The translations under genes and the position numbers were made by a program. A model generated the notes under the pieces. The model saw only the letters and a program-made list of their open reading frames with translations. It had not been told where the DNA came from and searched no databases. Positions 33,621 to 44,860 of a stretch of DNA of 64,000 bases are shown piece by piece (position 1 is the first letter of the stretch; each line of letters opens with the position of its first letter). Location: assembly GCA_948099385.1 (NCBI GenBank), contig CANUEZ040000116.1, forward strand, positions 14,295,501 to 14,359,500. Direction: 5' to 3'. Source of the DNA: Fasciola hepatica (lineage: Eukaryota > Platyhelminthes > Trematoda > Plagiorchiida > Fasciolidae).

Positions 33621-36238
33621 ATTCATTAAAAGGTTTTTCCCGTCTTCTGAAATGGAAAGGCTAGTTCCAGAGAGTCACTGTCTTTTACTGTTGCCTCTTT
33701 GTCCCGGATCCCAATTATCCTCAGCCGGGAGCTTCCCAGACTGCGCTTTCCTCTTTTTTCTCTATTTTCAGACCTTCATTCGCGCGTACATTTCCCTCGA
33801 TGACTTTACACACTCTGGAGACCAAGCCGGTTGCTAACCCGGCCTATGCGTCCACCTGACCGTCAGCTATTTGTACGCTACCCAACCGATGCTCCCTCGG
33901 TTGCTTTCCGGGATCCCTTGATACCTGGTCCCCTTATAGCCGACTACCTGATATCTACGGCCTTTTGGCCCTGCCAAGAAAACGCGTGTCAATCGAGACT
34001 GTGTGGTGGGCCGTCACATCCACTGCTTTGGCCGAGGCACATCAGGCGTGGAGGCCGCCTGCAACGATGTGCTGGCGCAACTAGGCTGGCAGGTTGCACC
34101 TCCTGTCACCAAAATTGGCTTTCGGGTTAGGTGACCAGCGCGCAGCCAGCTTCACCCACTAATATCAGTTGCGGATATGAAAACAAAGTCCTCTGGGCCG
34201 TATTTCTGCCATCAATTGCCTCCTCTAAAGTTCCTGAACAAGGTTTATTATACAACCGGTCAAGTCCCAAATCAACATATGCACACATACTCGATCGGTT
34301 CAGGAATGTATCCTACCATTTGCTACTACCGATATTTGTCTGCATCGACTTGTCTTTATCTGTCTGGACTGATCCCACGTTTACCCCCATTCTACCTCGT
34401 CCATTTACCGGATTCTGTACCTCAAAACATGAAACGATTTCAGTGTTTGGATATCTTTGTTATGAACGTCACAGTTCCATATATACTATTGAAGAGACCA
34501 TTCATCCACTGAGCGATTTTTATGTCACCACTCGATTTATCGAAACAAAGCTATCATTTAAAGATTCGTTTCTCACCGGCCAAGAATACCGCAAAAGATG
34601 AAATGGTCCTACTTCCAGAGCTTCGTCTGAGTGACACCAGCTCCATGTTCCATCATATCATTACGCTGCACCACCTCTCATCCAGCCATTTTCTCTTCGT
34701 GACAGTTGCACTGGCGATGAAGCATCCACAATCCTGGACATAAAAATTTCGACTGCATCCTCAGCTTTCCATATCAGAATTCAGCACGTCCAGCCATGCA
34801 ATCATTCCTGCTTCCTACGGTCTGTTCATATGAACTACATTTCTATGACTGCATCACTCCTCTATATGTCCACTTCTTGCGTCTACTTTGTCGCCAACTT
34901 TAGATGCTTCAATACTTTTCACCAACGGGCCCAGTCAAATACGGAATAGTATCACATTCCACTCGTATATGAACAACTGGAGCCTTTCTACCAAGTTTTC
35001 ATGGTCGTTCACTAGCACCACAATCGATTGATTGCCCTTTCTCTATCTTTGGCTCAAAACCAACTACCTACAATTCAGGCTGCCAATAATTTAAATGCCT
35101 CCCCCCTCAAAATCTCATTTTGAACTTCCTCAACGTTCCCAGTCACAAACTTATCTGCTCTTTTTGAAGGTTCCAGTGAAGAACTACTTTCAGTTGATTC
35201 TATCAGGTATCAAAAAATATATGTACCACTATTATGTCCACCTCGTCCTGGAGTCATCCCCGATAAACCAACAACTGAACACCATTCCACCAACTTACTG
35301 CCAATTGCCATTTTTCAATCATTCATCCACGACTGGGCATCTATGCCAAAGAACACCGCGATGCAATTTCCCCAAACCGTTGCTGGAAATGAACTATGCG
35401 TTTGCAAAGTTACTGATCTTCCGGTTGTTTCCCCAATGCTCCATGCCAGACTCATACCAGCATATCCCGGTAAGCGGTCGTCTACACATTTTGACAGTAT
35501 CATTTATGCTCCAACCCCATGTGACCTCGTAGGATTATCGCATATAAAATCTCATGTTCACCCTGTTGTCAAATTTCATTCACCGGTCAACCCAAGAAGA
35601 ACTTTTTATTCGAATAGTATTTCATTAACTTGTCACCCTTCGTCACTGTGCTCCACTAAGTTTCCAGGCTCGGGCATCTACATACACCCCCTTTATGAGT
35701 TCGTCTTCCACAAACTCCCGATAAGCAGTAAGTACCAATTCAGTGATGAATCAGACTCTGTTTCATTCACGCAATTCCCCTGCTCACAGAACACTTCACA
35801 TCTTTTTGTTATTGTATTTCTGCTACTTCCCGGGTCATTTGAGCTATTCGTTCAAGTGCATGTCCGTCATCGCCAGGAACTTTTAAATTTTTCATCGGTG
35901 CTTTTTAGAAGACTTTTTGTCAGTTTACTCACCCCTGCGACTTTGCATCGATGCTATCCGAAATACTGCTCGTTTTTACTTCATCCAGCCTTGCCTTCCT
36001 ACAAATCTCGATCGCGGAGCCCATTCCACACATACTGGGTGAAGTATCTATCTGATCAAACTGAAATTTGCCGGGCATTCAATAATGCTAACACTAAGAC
36101 ATTTACACTGTTTTGTGCTGCATATACCCGAATGAACATCCAAGGAACCATTTTGTAACCTCACTTTTAACATATGATCATGCAATCAAACATGCTTTGG
36201 GTGTCCCCGAAAAAAACCATTACGACAATTATTATTAT
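33621..36238 (+). other. Copy D 3' untranslated region, hairpin and tail
   Basis: About 2.6 kb. Contains the conserved block (34000-34180) and ends in catgctttgggtgtccccga followed by an ATT tail. A 271-codon plus-strand frame spans 35343-36158, but it lies wholly inside the untranslated region, has no counterpart in copies C or E and shows no domain, so I read it as chance. Confidence 0.6.
34000..34180 (+). repeat. Conserved 3' UTR block (copy D)
   Basis: Matches 21975-22150 and 53690-53870; key shared stretches are tgctttggccg, gcctgcaacgatgtgc and tcacccacta. See copy C. Confidence 0.65.
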
Positions 36239-38553
36239 CCAACCACCACACTCTGGAACAAATCCTGCCACGCATAAAGCTCTCCGCCACACCTCGACTC
36301 TATCAACTTGCAGCGGTTTATACACTATCAAATCTATGGCCTATTCCCGTCCACACACTCCATCCTGGCTTTTGCTTCGACACTGGAATTTATAGTCCTG
36401 TCCGAGGCACATGCATGTGTCATCGACCCCCAAAATGAGGCCTTACCCTCGCCTTAATAAAACGAATACACCTAACTCATCATATATTGCCCTCACTTGC
36501 CGTCGTAACCCACAGCTGAAACCACTTACAGATTGCCGATCTCCCCAAGGATTTTAGGCCTTGATTACTCCCCTAAAATTGTGATCGTTCGAGTTCTAAT
36601 GATGCGTTAGTCATAACCCCCAGCTAGAACATCCTCCAAACTGCCACATCTCTGGTCTCCTTTCAGATCAATCCGGCCGCTTGGTTAGCCATCGGTCCAC
36701 TAAGCGCTACTCTCAGGTTACTGCACGGGCTAGATGAATCAGACTGACCAGACTGGACTACTTTCTACATTGGACGGTCATTGTCCCGGCCTAAACTCAC
36801 GCTGGCCGATGGTAAGTTTGAGCCTCTTACAAAGCATACCACTGCGGTTACAATACTGTTACCCGGGTTACAAGCCACCATGAAAGTTTCACCTGAGAAC
36901 AAAAGCGGAATCCCGGCATGAAACGACATCGCGCAATGGACCAACAATTACTTCCAGCACACCCTCCAATCGGCCGTTGTGTTTCCCAAATCATGACCAA
37001 AGTCCTACCGTCGTCGTTGCACGTTCAGTCTACCCTCTCCATTTCGCCAACCAATGCAAACTTAGTCCATTTTTGTCTGCTACCCAGTCACTTTCCCCAC
37101 GAACAGCCGGTTGTGTCTAGTTGGCCTGCCCATGCTTGGGCCCTGATTCATGACCCGCCGTCAGTGTCAAACATGAACTTTATGAAACAACGTACCAGTC
37201 ACTCGCTGTTGGTCGAAGCTCATCTCTATATTCTTTCCTTGTGTATACGGAAACGTTTATCCTTGCATCCAACATAATATCCGTTGTCGCCTCTGGTCTG
37301 GCCCTCTGCAAACCACTGCCGTAGGACTTGCGTACCCACATTCCATCTCTTCATCTTTGGTTTGACGTACCTGCTCCGTCTTCTCGTTCCAGCCGACCGT
37401 CTCCTCAATGAACTCTTTTTGAAGTCCCCAGTTAAGCGTCCAACCGTTTTTCACACAGCCTTGGCAGCACACTACATTCCTTTTGAAGTATTCCGCTTGA
37501 TGCCCACTTTCAAGTGTATTACCGTTCCTTCTATATCGCAATGGAGTTACCTAAAAAAGGACAACCAAAGTTGACCTATCTGACCTCACAGTCTTACTTC
37601 TTCTCTAGGTTACCATACCACCGTCAGCCGGCCAAGGGACTTGTCCAAATGCAGTGGTGATAAATGGGCCGTGGACCGGATCCAGACCGGTTCCGGTGGC
37701 TTGCCGGTAAACTGCCGGACTCTTTACGGAGAAGAGTCAGTAGGTTGCCGGTAGTTTACCCGCTGTATTATCAGCAGGGTGCCGGCACAGGAAGGGCATA
37801 CCGGAATGAATCCAAAATCTTAGTATGATTCCGGTCCACTTTTAAATTTAAAACCAACTTTAAAATCGCGTACGCATCACTAACGATCATTCAGTTCTAT
37901 CTTGTCCGGAATTTACGACACTAATTAGTTAATCAACTAATCGATCAAGTTTCCTAAGTGAACGGTCTCATTTTCACACATTTCGCTAGAGCCATTTTAT
38001 GATTGGCCGCTACCGCATTCCAAACGCGCGTTCAAGCTCCATTCTCCTAATACGTTCTGAAAGTAATGCTTACTTAAGAACGGCATGATCTAGCGTTTTA
38101 CAATGGCCAGCTCAACCTAGATGAGACTAACTTTAAACCACCTTTTCGTTAGCCTTTGAAAACGCTGAGATGTACCAGATAAAAGTTTGACGAAGTGGAT
38201 ATATACACAACCTGCTTTTATTGAACAAACTGCTCCCCACCAAAATGTTTTGCTCCAAGCTGTTTAAAGGAAGACGGAAGTGTGACCCATGGAATTAGGG
38301 CGAATGATGGAGCGATTATATATATATATATATACAAATGCATATATGATCACATATATATATACGTATATAAATGTACACATGCATAATTATATACATA
38401 CGTATGTATATATGACTATAGTTATATATATACTACCGACTCCGGACCGGTGTTTATTTAACTAAAGATAAGTGAAGCATGACATTTTTTATCGCCTTTT
38501 GTGTAAATGGTATACTTATCGTAGAACTACGAACGCGTGATCAGTGAACTTAC
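36239..38553. other. Non-coding stretch with one dispersed repeat and an AT microsatellite
   Basis: No gene recognised on either strand. 37355-37665 is the left copy of a direct repeat (see below). A TATA-type microsatellite lies at 38315-38334, with further AT-rich sequence to 38430. A candidate minus-strand host intron probably occupies its right end. Confidence 0.4.
37355..37665 (+). repeat. ~310-bp direct repeat, left copy
   Basis: From gtttgacgtacctgctccgtc to ccaagggacttgtcc. It aligns with 41195-41500 over its length (shared: tctcgttccagccgac versus ttcgttccagccgac, tctcctcaatgaact, tgacctcaca, gggacttgtcc). The pair is in the same orientation, 3.84 kb apart. Confidence 0.75.
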
Positions 38554-38667
38554 CTGGCCATTTCCGATTTGAGCTGAGATCTGTGGCGTCGGTAAACCGT
38601 CGCCTCATGGCACGCTCCGTCTCCGAAGTAGACGACTCCCGAAAACGAGAGGTGGATTATATGGCGT
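38554..38667 (-). pseudogene. Host-like exon d with in-frame TGA (minus strand)
   Basis: 114 bases (38 codons) bounded by a good acceptor (tttattaacag) and a strong donor (CCAG/GTAAGTTC) read on the minus strand. In the phase that continues exon c it begins TPYNPPLVFGSRLLRRRSVP and then meets TGA (38605-38607). After that the same phase stays open to the donor with a protein-like composition (GDGLPTPQISAQIGNGQ). The TGA could be a mutated CGA (CpG). Either this is the last coding exon with a spurious donor, or the gene has decayed. The alternative phase is open throughout but does not join exon c. Confidence 0.45.
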
Positions 38668-38898
38668 CTGTTAATAAACAGTAGTTACATCACAATAGAC
38701 TGATCAATGAAAGCTTTAGGAAATTCGAAAATTCCTACCGCAGTTTTCCCATTTTTCTGGCCCAATCGCACCTGAGAGCCAGGTTCTCCTCCATCAAAGA
38801 CGAAAGCATTCGATGGATACTGGACCCAAGGTCGGTGCATATGTGACGACTGGGTGCAATAACCTTAAGTTATGATGCAGAAATAATCTGTCACTTAC

Positions 38899-39102
38899 AG
38901 TGCCCGTAAAGTTATCCAGTCCTGTAAGATGTTCTTCCGGTTTCAGATGATGATTGATATAGTCTGCTTGTGAGGGCTCATGGGCCGTGGTGGTTGTCGC
39001 ATCCAGGCGACAAATAATGCTATTCGGTTTCGAGACCATCAACTCCTTGTCGTTGCGAATGCCATTTGGGTTTGACGGCGTGCCTTCAAAGTGGTCTGGT
39101 AG
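38899..39102 (-). CDS. Host-like exon c (minus strand), unknown protein
   Basis: 204 bases, exactly 68 codons in phase 0, between the acceptor ttttctcatgatcaacag and the donor CACT/GTAAGTGA. Encodes LPDHFEGTPSNPNGIRNDKE... and ends ...GLDNFTGT. No stop in this phase; composition is that of an ordinary soluble or cytoplasmic segment, without low-complexity bias. It lies downstream of a fibronectin-III-like exon, so an adhesion or receptor-type protein is possible. I cannot name the family. Confidence 0.5.
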
Positions 39103-39235
39103 CTGTTGATCATGAGAAAACTACCTGTCCGCTTCTTGGCATAAGGGGATTTGTGCTTTGGAGATACTGGCGTTGCTTCTAGTTGCGTTGTGCTTATTGA
39201 AATAAAGCGGTGTTAGTGAATTTCACGCAACATAC

Positions 39236-39305
39236 CTGGGACTAGCCACTTTTGACATTGCGTCATCTTCTGTTGGCCTTCTCTGAGATGCCAACATTGG
39301 TAGAC
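39236..39305 (-). other. Possible small exon b (minus strand)
   Basis: A consensus-like donor CCCAG/GTATGT sits at 39235. Upstream, an acceptor at ...aataatag (about 39305) would leave an intron of only ~40 bases after exon a. The resulting ~70-base exon is open in two phases, but neither phase links exon a to exon c without remainder. The boundaries are therefore uncertain. Confidence 0.25.
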
Positions 39306-39344
39306 TATTATTAATATCGAATGAGAAGTTTGCTCTAGACTTAC

Positions 39345-39478
39345 CTCGGTGATGAATGGAAAAGGGCCATGAGGTCACCGGGGGAGTGCGGGAGGGCGTA
39401 TTGGAGATTCCTTTTGAATTCTCTGCGATAAGAGCTATCTCGATAGTACTGTCATCCGGTGGTAATGATACTGTTATT
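39345..39478 (-). CDS. Host-like exon a: fibronectin type III-like segment (minus strand)
   Basis: 134 bases between the acceptor ttgttacattcttctag and the strong donor CCGAG/GTAAGTC, both on the minus strand. Encodes ITVSLPPDDSTIEIALIAEN followed by SKGISNTPSRTPPVT. The pattern (hydrophobic strand, then A-x-N-S-x-G-x-S-x-x-P-S) is the F-G strand end of a fibronectin type III repeat, typical of cell-adhesion and receptor proteins. The first half of such a repeat should lie in an upstream exon (higher coordinates), which I could not find. With exons c and d it forms the only non-transposon gene I see. Confidence 0.5.
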
Positions 39479-41194
39479 CTAGAAGAATGTAACAAGGTAT
39501 AACAATGTATCTGCGGAGAAGGGTGTACCGCTGCGAAAATGGTACCATAGATAATGTGTCATCCTATAACGCAGACATTCGAAATTCGGAAGGGAAGTTC
39601 CTTTCGAATTTGTTTGCGTTTTTGAGATTATCTGAGGAGAAAACATGTAACTGGGAGTGTTACTTGTGTGATAAATTTCTTGGAACTTGTATGCCGGCAT
39701 CCTTTTGTCCAACAACCCCCATCCAAAAACATGCGTTGGTAAGCCTGAAAAGTTTAGGACTTTGGCCAACGCTTTTGGTTTTCACCAGTAGGCCACTTGC
39801 TGTAATTAATGGCTATCGAGTCATCAACATCGAACATGGCAACCAATTACATCTGAAAAGGTCAGTTACTTCGGCAGCATGTTAAAAAACCGATAGAAGT
39901 CTGACACACCTGCTTCAAAGAGAGAAGTTTTACTTTTTCAAGGTATGTAGTATAAGTATCAAAACTTTACTACCGGGAAGACAAGTACGGGGACATTTAC
40001 ATAAAATAGTATTGACGGAAACCTGGACAACATTGCCATCCATTCTGTCGATAGAAAAAATGTACAAGGAATTGGATCTCATAGGAGTAGGAAGAAGTCG
40101 CTTGGGTTTAGAAAATATCGAACACTTATGGAACCATCGGAAATGCTTTCCACAAAGGCTGGATTTCCGCTGGCCATGAAAATGTTGTTCGATGGTAAGC
40201 AGGACAGAACGCTTCCCTTTACCACCGTGACAGTCTAGCACACCCGGAAAAGGTGAGCCGGATTTCCAACATCATCGCGAATGGCCCCAGATGATTTGCT
40301 GTTATCCGAGAGTGCTTGCTCATGCAAACGCCGATACAGTTGCTGTACAGGATTTTTGAGACATCGAAAGGAGAACTTCAGTGTCCGTAATAAAAACCGA
40401 AATGGAAAACTTGAAAATGAGTCCGGCTCACCGTGATGAAGAACTTCTGCCGGTAAATCAATAACCGCGCTGACATTGTACACGATGCTAGAAATACCAT
40501 ATAGGGAACTAATTTTTGTACAGGTATACGCAGGAAGGCTTCTGCAAAGGCATTACAAGTTTTGTACAACAGTGGGCGGCACAGCAGGCAAAAAGCAACA
40601 AACATTAACATAAAGTGATCACATGCATCTTCCAGCAAGAATCCTTCCAGACAAATCAGCCACAAAACACAAAAGGGACACGCGAAAATTCTGTAGCGTT
40701 CCATCTTTCAACATTACCTATGTGTCGATAAATTCACTGAAAGGCAGACGTTGTGTTTGGGTGTCACTGAAGCATACGGCTGCTTAGTTCCGCAGTAGCT
40801 GCTTTGTTCGAGCGGATAAATGCGTCATGCGGCCCAAATAGCCGCAGATCGATGAAACTTTCCACCACACCCAAGCACACAAGGTGCATGTAAACCGATG
40901 GGAAGTATTACCCGTGTCAATAGAGAGGGCAAGAAAAAGACTCATGCCACCACGATGTTCGTGGTGTCGACGTAATAGAAAAGCCTTGTTATCACGTAGT
41001 TTGCCCTTGAAAAGTGGAAATATCATCTCTTTGTGGCAGTGAAACCCAGGCTAAATGCATTTATCATGGCCGCGGAAGCCCGTAAGATCATTCACTTGTT
41101 TGACGAAGGCCCGGGCCAAAGCATCACACATTATGGATGACAGATGACATTTACTAAACCTTTCACCAAACTTGAGGCCTTCTTTCGGCAAAAG
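39479..41194. other. Intron-like or intergenic stretch, nothing firm
   Basis: No domain can be supported. Minus-strand frames at 39479-39769, 39930-40241, 40378-40704 and 40784-41026 are open for 80-108 codons without recognisable content. They could hold further exons of the split gene. Confidence 0.3.
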
Positions 41195-41500
41195 TTGGTT
41201 TGACGTAACTGCTCCGTCTTTTCGTTCCAGCCGACTGTCTCCTCAATGAACTTTTTTTGAAATCTCCAGCTAAAAGTCCGACCGTCTCTCATGCTGCCTC
41301 GACAGCACATCCCATTTCATGCACACTTCATATTCATGCAAACTTCCAAGTGGAACTTCGCTTTCTCCCTATTGCCTAGTAGGCACCTATAAAAGGGACA
41401 AATAAAATAAACTTATATGACCTCACATGCTCACTCCTTCTTCAGGTTCCCATGCCCCGGTCCACCGGCCTGGGGACTTGTCCGAATTACATCAGTGAAA
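41195..41500 (+). repeat. ~310-bp direct repeat, right copy
   Basis: Partner of 37355-37665. Contains cacctataaaagggacaaat (41390 region), a TATA-like stretch that is not preserved in the left copy. Orientation and spacing resemble LTRs, but the enclosed sequence holds host-like exons rather than a polyprotein. Confidence 0.7.
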
Positions 41501-42004
41501 TACCACTCAACACTCCGCTGACTTTATTGATTGATGATCTGACATTCACCACCGTGTCTGGATATTTATTGGCCGTAATCTCTGCCCGGTTTTTCGACAT
41601 GGATCCTTCAGGCAGCCAGTCAACGAGTTCATGCATTTCCTACTATACTTCCTGGTTTTTCTTTGATAACTCGTTGGACCATTTTGTAAACCACCCTCGC
41701 GAAGACTCCATATTCCCCACACATCAATAACGCTTTAACGAGGAGCTATGCACTTGGCAAACCCCACAACACCCTGCTCCTGAAATAGAAACTGCTTTGC
41801 ACTTCCCGCGTTAACCGTTCTCACTTAAGTCAACTTGAACTCTGCCTGGCCCTATCTTACTGTCAGTGAGATTTGAGCACCGAAATTTTGGAACACGTGG
41901 ATACTTCAAGTTGTTGTGAAAATAGAACCGTTGATTAAATTTTGGGCCACTTTCAGTGGTTGACCAGGCATGTCTTTGGGAATCTTCCCCACTTTTGTAT
42001 AGCT
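41501..42004. other. Spacer
   Basis: About 500 bases, no gene recognised. Confidence 0.3.
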
Positions 42005-42760
42005 TTACTCTGGGTCTAGCAAGGAGTATCCATTGATAGCAGTTTTAGCTCCTCCTCGATAGATGTGGGCTAGGTTTATTGGCATTTGCTTTTCACCTGT
42101 TCCCTTCGCTTCGAATGAGGTTGCAAGCTGCTTGAGAGGCTCCCTGCGTTGATTCGAAATTTGTTCAAGGCTGGCTGACTCTACCCCATGAAGACCAAAC
42201 GACGTTTTGAAGCTGTGCAATATGCCTGGTAACCAGAGTGGAATTTTCACCCCCATGATAGTCTGGCATTTTGCCTTTGCTGTAGTTAGAGACCTTTTCA
42301 CATAGCTGTCTTTGGTTTTCCTAATCTGCTACCTGTTGTTCGTGAACAATAGCCGCCGTTCTAACTCAAGTATCACGAGCTTGAATGTATCAACATTCTT
42401 ACAGTCAGATATACCATCAAGAAAACATGAACCACCTCCGACAGGACTAAAAGACCCGACCATGTCCAGAGAATCTGAAATACCCAAAACCTCCCCAGTG
42501 ACTTGCTGCGTCACTTCATGCCCTGGGTATGACGGCTTCGATCCGCTTTTGGCACGCAGCATTTCACTTCCATTCCAGTTGATCAATGCGAGTATCACAT
42601 GGCGCCTTGGAGCAATTAGGGGCCCAATGGCACGGATCCCATAAACAAAACTTGATTGATTCACATCTCTGGTGCGGATAGATGAAGAGACCAACATCGC
42701 GAAATATATACAAGCCTCAAGTATGTGATTATAAGTACTCAAAACAGTAACCAAGTTCAT
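42005..42760 (-). pseudogene. 252-codon minus-strand frame with one stop, unknown
   Basis: One reading frame runs from 42760 to 42005 with a single TAG (42326-42328). It contains RRHVILALINWNGSEMLRAK and, after the stop, IPLWLPGILHSFKTSFGLHG, ending GAKTAINGYSLLDPE. I do not recognise the family. It lies on the same strand as, and downstream of, the LINE endonuclease at 43480-44085, so it may be the rest of that element, but no RT motif is visible. Confidence 0.35.
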
Positions 42761-43479
42761 GACGTAGGAAAGACAAGCACGTGAGTCACACAGGTCAGAA
42801 CGGTATGCAAAAAGTCGCGCGCTGGAAGCTAATAAACAAAGGGTCCCTTGGTGAAAACTTTAGTGGCACGAAAGACACAAATATTCTAACTATTCGGGTA
42901 TTATTGCGAACCCAGGGTGCAAGAGTGTTATCAGAGGATTTCTCACGAAGATAAGTCAGAGCAATGCTGCGGTCCTTAGTAAAGAGTAGACCTTTCCCGT
43001 CATTTGTTGAGCCTTTTTATGAGTAATTATAGAATTTCTTCTGCTGTTTTCAATGCAATCCGCTAATTAAAGCTCAAACACCCGCCTAGCATTTCGCAGG
43101 AGGCACACAGTCTTATTTTGGGGCTCCTTATAAAGAGTTCAAGCTAGCTGGCCGCCGAAAGCCTTCTAAAGTTTTTAGCCAAAGTTAGTAAGCCGATGGC
43201 TTTGGCCAAAACGACCTCACGTCAAATCGGTTTTTCTTTCCCCTCCGCTTCATTTCGAGGTTGCAAACTCATTCTGTTGGACAATCGGTGGCTTTTTTGC
43301 ATTCCAGCTTTCCTGGACAGAAGCCTTTCCTACTGTTCCTCGAATTCGCTCCTGCACTCCAGTGTGGGGCTGTACTATGTCCCTATTACCAAAATTACAA
43401 AATAGTTGTGAGGCGAGCTTGGGTTGCAGCGTGCAAAAGATGGTCTTGTCACACAGCTGATCCCTCCTGCCCGACGGTG

Positions 43480-44085
43480 ATCAGCACTGTGGTTTGAGAA
43501 CCCCACTGGCGAAATTCTCTGTGGTTGGACCAGGTAAAGACTCCACCAATTCACACCGATATATCTGGTGTCCTCCGTAATATGCTGTTGCAGCGCATTT
43601 ACTTCCAGCTAACCTAAGTAGCTCTCTTGCTGACCTTGTACGCAGAAAACAACCGCTTAGTATGCATGTGATAAGTTGAAGTCCAGCACCACGAGGGTTT
43701 CATCTGGCTTCTTAATTAGTCCAGTAAGGGTCAGCAGAGGGCGAGCATCCCCGCCGCAGTTTGTCCTAGGTGCCCCACGGACAAAGATAACAGTCCTTCT
43801 GCCTGGAAGGATGACCGCGATAGATAGCCGCTGGACAATCCGAGTCCACATCTCGGTGTGAGACCCAAGATAGCTTGTACTTGCCCAGTTGGAATGAATA
43901 CCCTTCCCCGAGGCTGCTGTGTTCTGTATCCTGCCTACGAATCTGGAAATCGTTACTCAAAAATCCTGGTACATGCACTCCCCCAGAAGGCCACGTTTCA
44001 ATGATGGTGACTACCGACGCGACACCACCCTCCAAGCGAACTTGTAGAGCTTCATTTATCTTTTAAAAAGTAAATGTGTTAGTGC
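43480..44085 (-). mobile_element. Minus-strand LINE endonuclease remnant
   Basis: Reads right to left. Pieces in order: SVVTIIETWPSGGVHVPGF (~44010-43960, catalytic Glu in ETW), then in a shifted frame WTRIVQRLSIAVIL (~43850) and LIKKPDETLVVLDFNLSHAY (43716-43657), in which the catalytic G-D-F-N is L-D-F-N, then HITEDTRYIG (~43585). These are the successive blocks of a CR1/Jockey-type apurinic endonuclease. The ETWxSxxVxVPGF form differs from family P (ETWLTDxTPL) and may correspond to family Q or R, whose endonucleases are not otherwise in the window. Frameshifts and stops throughout. Confidence 0.6.
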
Positions 44086-44199
44086 ACGTCACTGCCGAGT
44101 CCACTTTGCAGATAGACTTTCCCTTGCCTCAAACCTGCCTCAACCTCGGGCCCGCGATCTGGATCGTAGCAAGTATTTTGCTACTGCTCTCATCTGCGG

Positions 44200-44860
44200 G
44201 GGCGAAGAGACAGTCGGATGTCTAGGACCTCTGATTCCTCCCAATTTGGTACTACAGTAGAGTTAACGACCTCCAAATTCGTGAGGTTAACATATTACCC
44301 CAGCTGCCTACACCATTTCCAATTTTCACCTTCAGGAACACCACCAATGACCGCTATTCCCGACAACTTCAGTGGCTTGCTGATGGCCGTCGGTGCCCTA
44401 AACCGAAAGCCAGGTGTGGCTTCAGGCTATTCTTGTGGACCTTGCGCTAGCAATATTGCAGATTTGTTAACGATTCCACCTTGCATTTTCCCGCTTTCTT
44501 TCGGTACAAACTGTTACAGGTCCTTGATGTTGCGGGCTACCTGTTCAGTATTGGCTAGCAGGATACCCCTGATATGTTTTTCAGCAAACTGGACCAGAGT
44601 TGATTGGGCGGTGTCAGTTCCCACTCTGTGCATTCTTTGCTAGTGAACAGGATGGAGAATTCGTGCAATGCGCCATATATCCTATAGCCGTCATCAGTCC
44701 ATCTCTCTTCTTGCCTTGAACTCCCATATGAATGATTCTCTCTGACTAAGAAGCGGTAGCCTCCGTCTTGTTTCCGTCTCACTGACTGGATTCGCCTCTG
44801 GAGGTTCATCGATTGGACTTCTAGAGTCCGTTTTCTAAGTAACCTTTCTTTCAATTCATT
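44200..44860 (-). pseudogene. Probable ORF1 remnant of the minus-strand LINE
   Basis: Upstream of the endonuclease on the same strand. A helical, charged stretch (KERLLRKRTLEVQSMNLQRR, 44854 down) is followed, in another frame, by ILLANTEQVARNIKDL and AISKPLKLSGIAVIGGVPEG (~44410-44350). Coiled-coil-like character and position suit a LINE ORF1, but I recognise no specific domain. At least three stops. Confidence 0.4.

Larger units (their letters stand above)
28132..36238 (+). mobile_element. LINE family P, copy D (near full length)
   Basis: About 8.1 kb. Left end: aaaaatcaggttgtcccg, shared with copy C. Parts: leader (28132-28700), ORF1 (28720-29757, broken), linker (29757-30890), EN (30890-31545), RT (31640-33210), C-terminus (33210-33620), 3' untranslated region with the conserved block (34000-34180), terminal hairpin tttggg-tgtc-cccgaa (36196-36212 region) and an interrupted ATT tail ending about 36238. 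The hairpin stem differs from copy C by paired changes. More decayed than C. Confidence 0.8.

Noticed and set aside
35343..36158. 271-codon plus-strand open frame
   Set aside because: Lies in the 3' untranslated region of copy D, has no counterpart in copies C or E and shows no domain; treated as chance.
39700..40200. Possible RTE-type RT C-terminus (YFGSML resembling YLGSM, then LTETW)
   Set aside because: Only two short, separately framed resemblances; too weak to call, and the region may be introns of the host-like gene.
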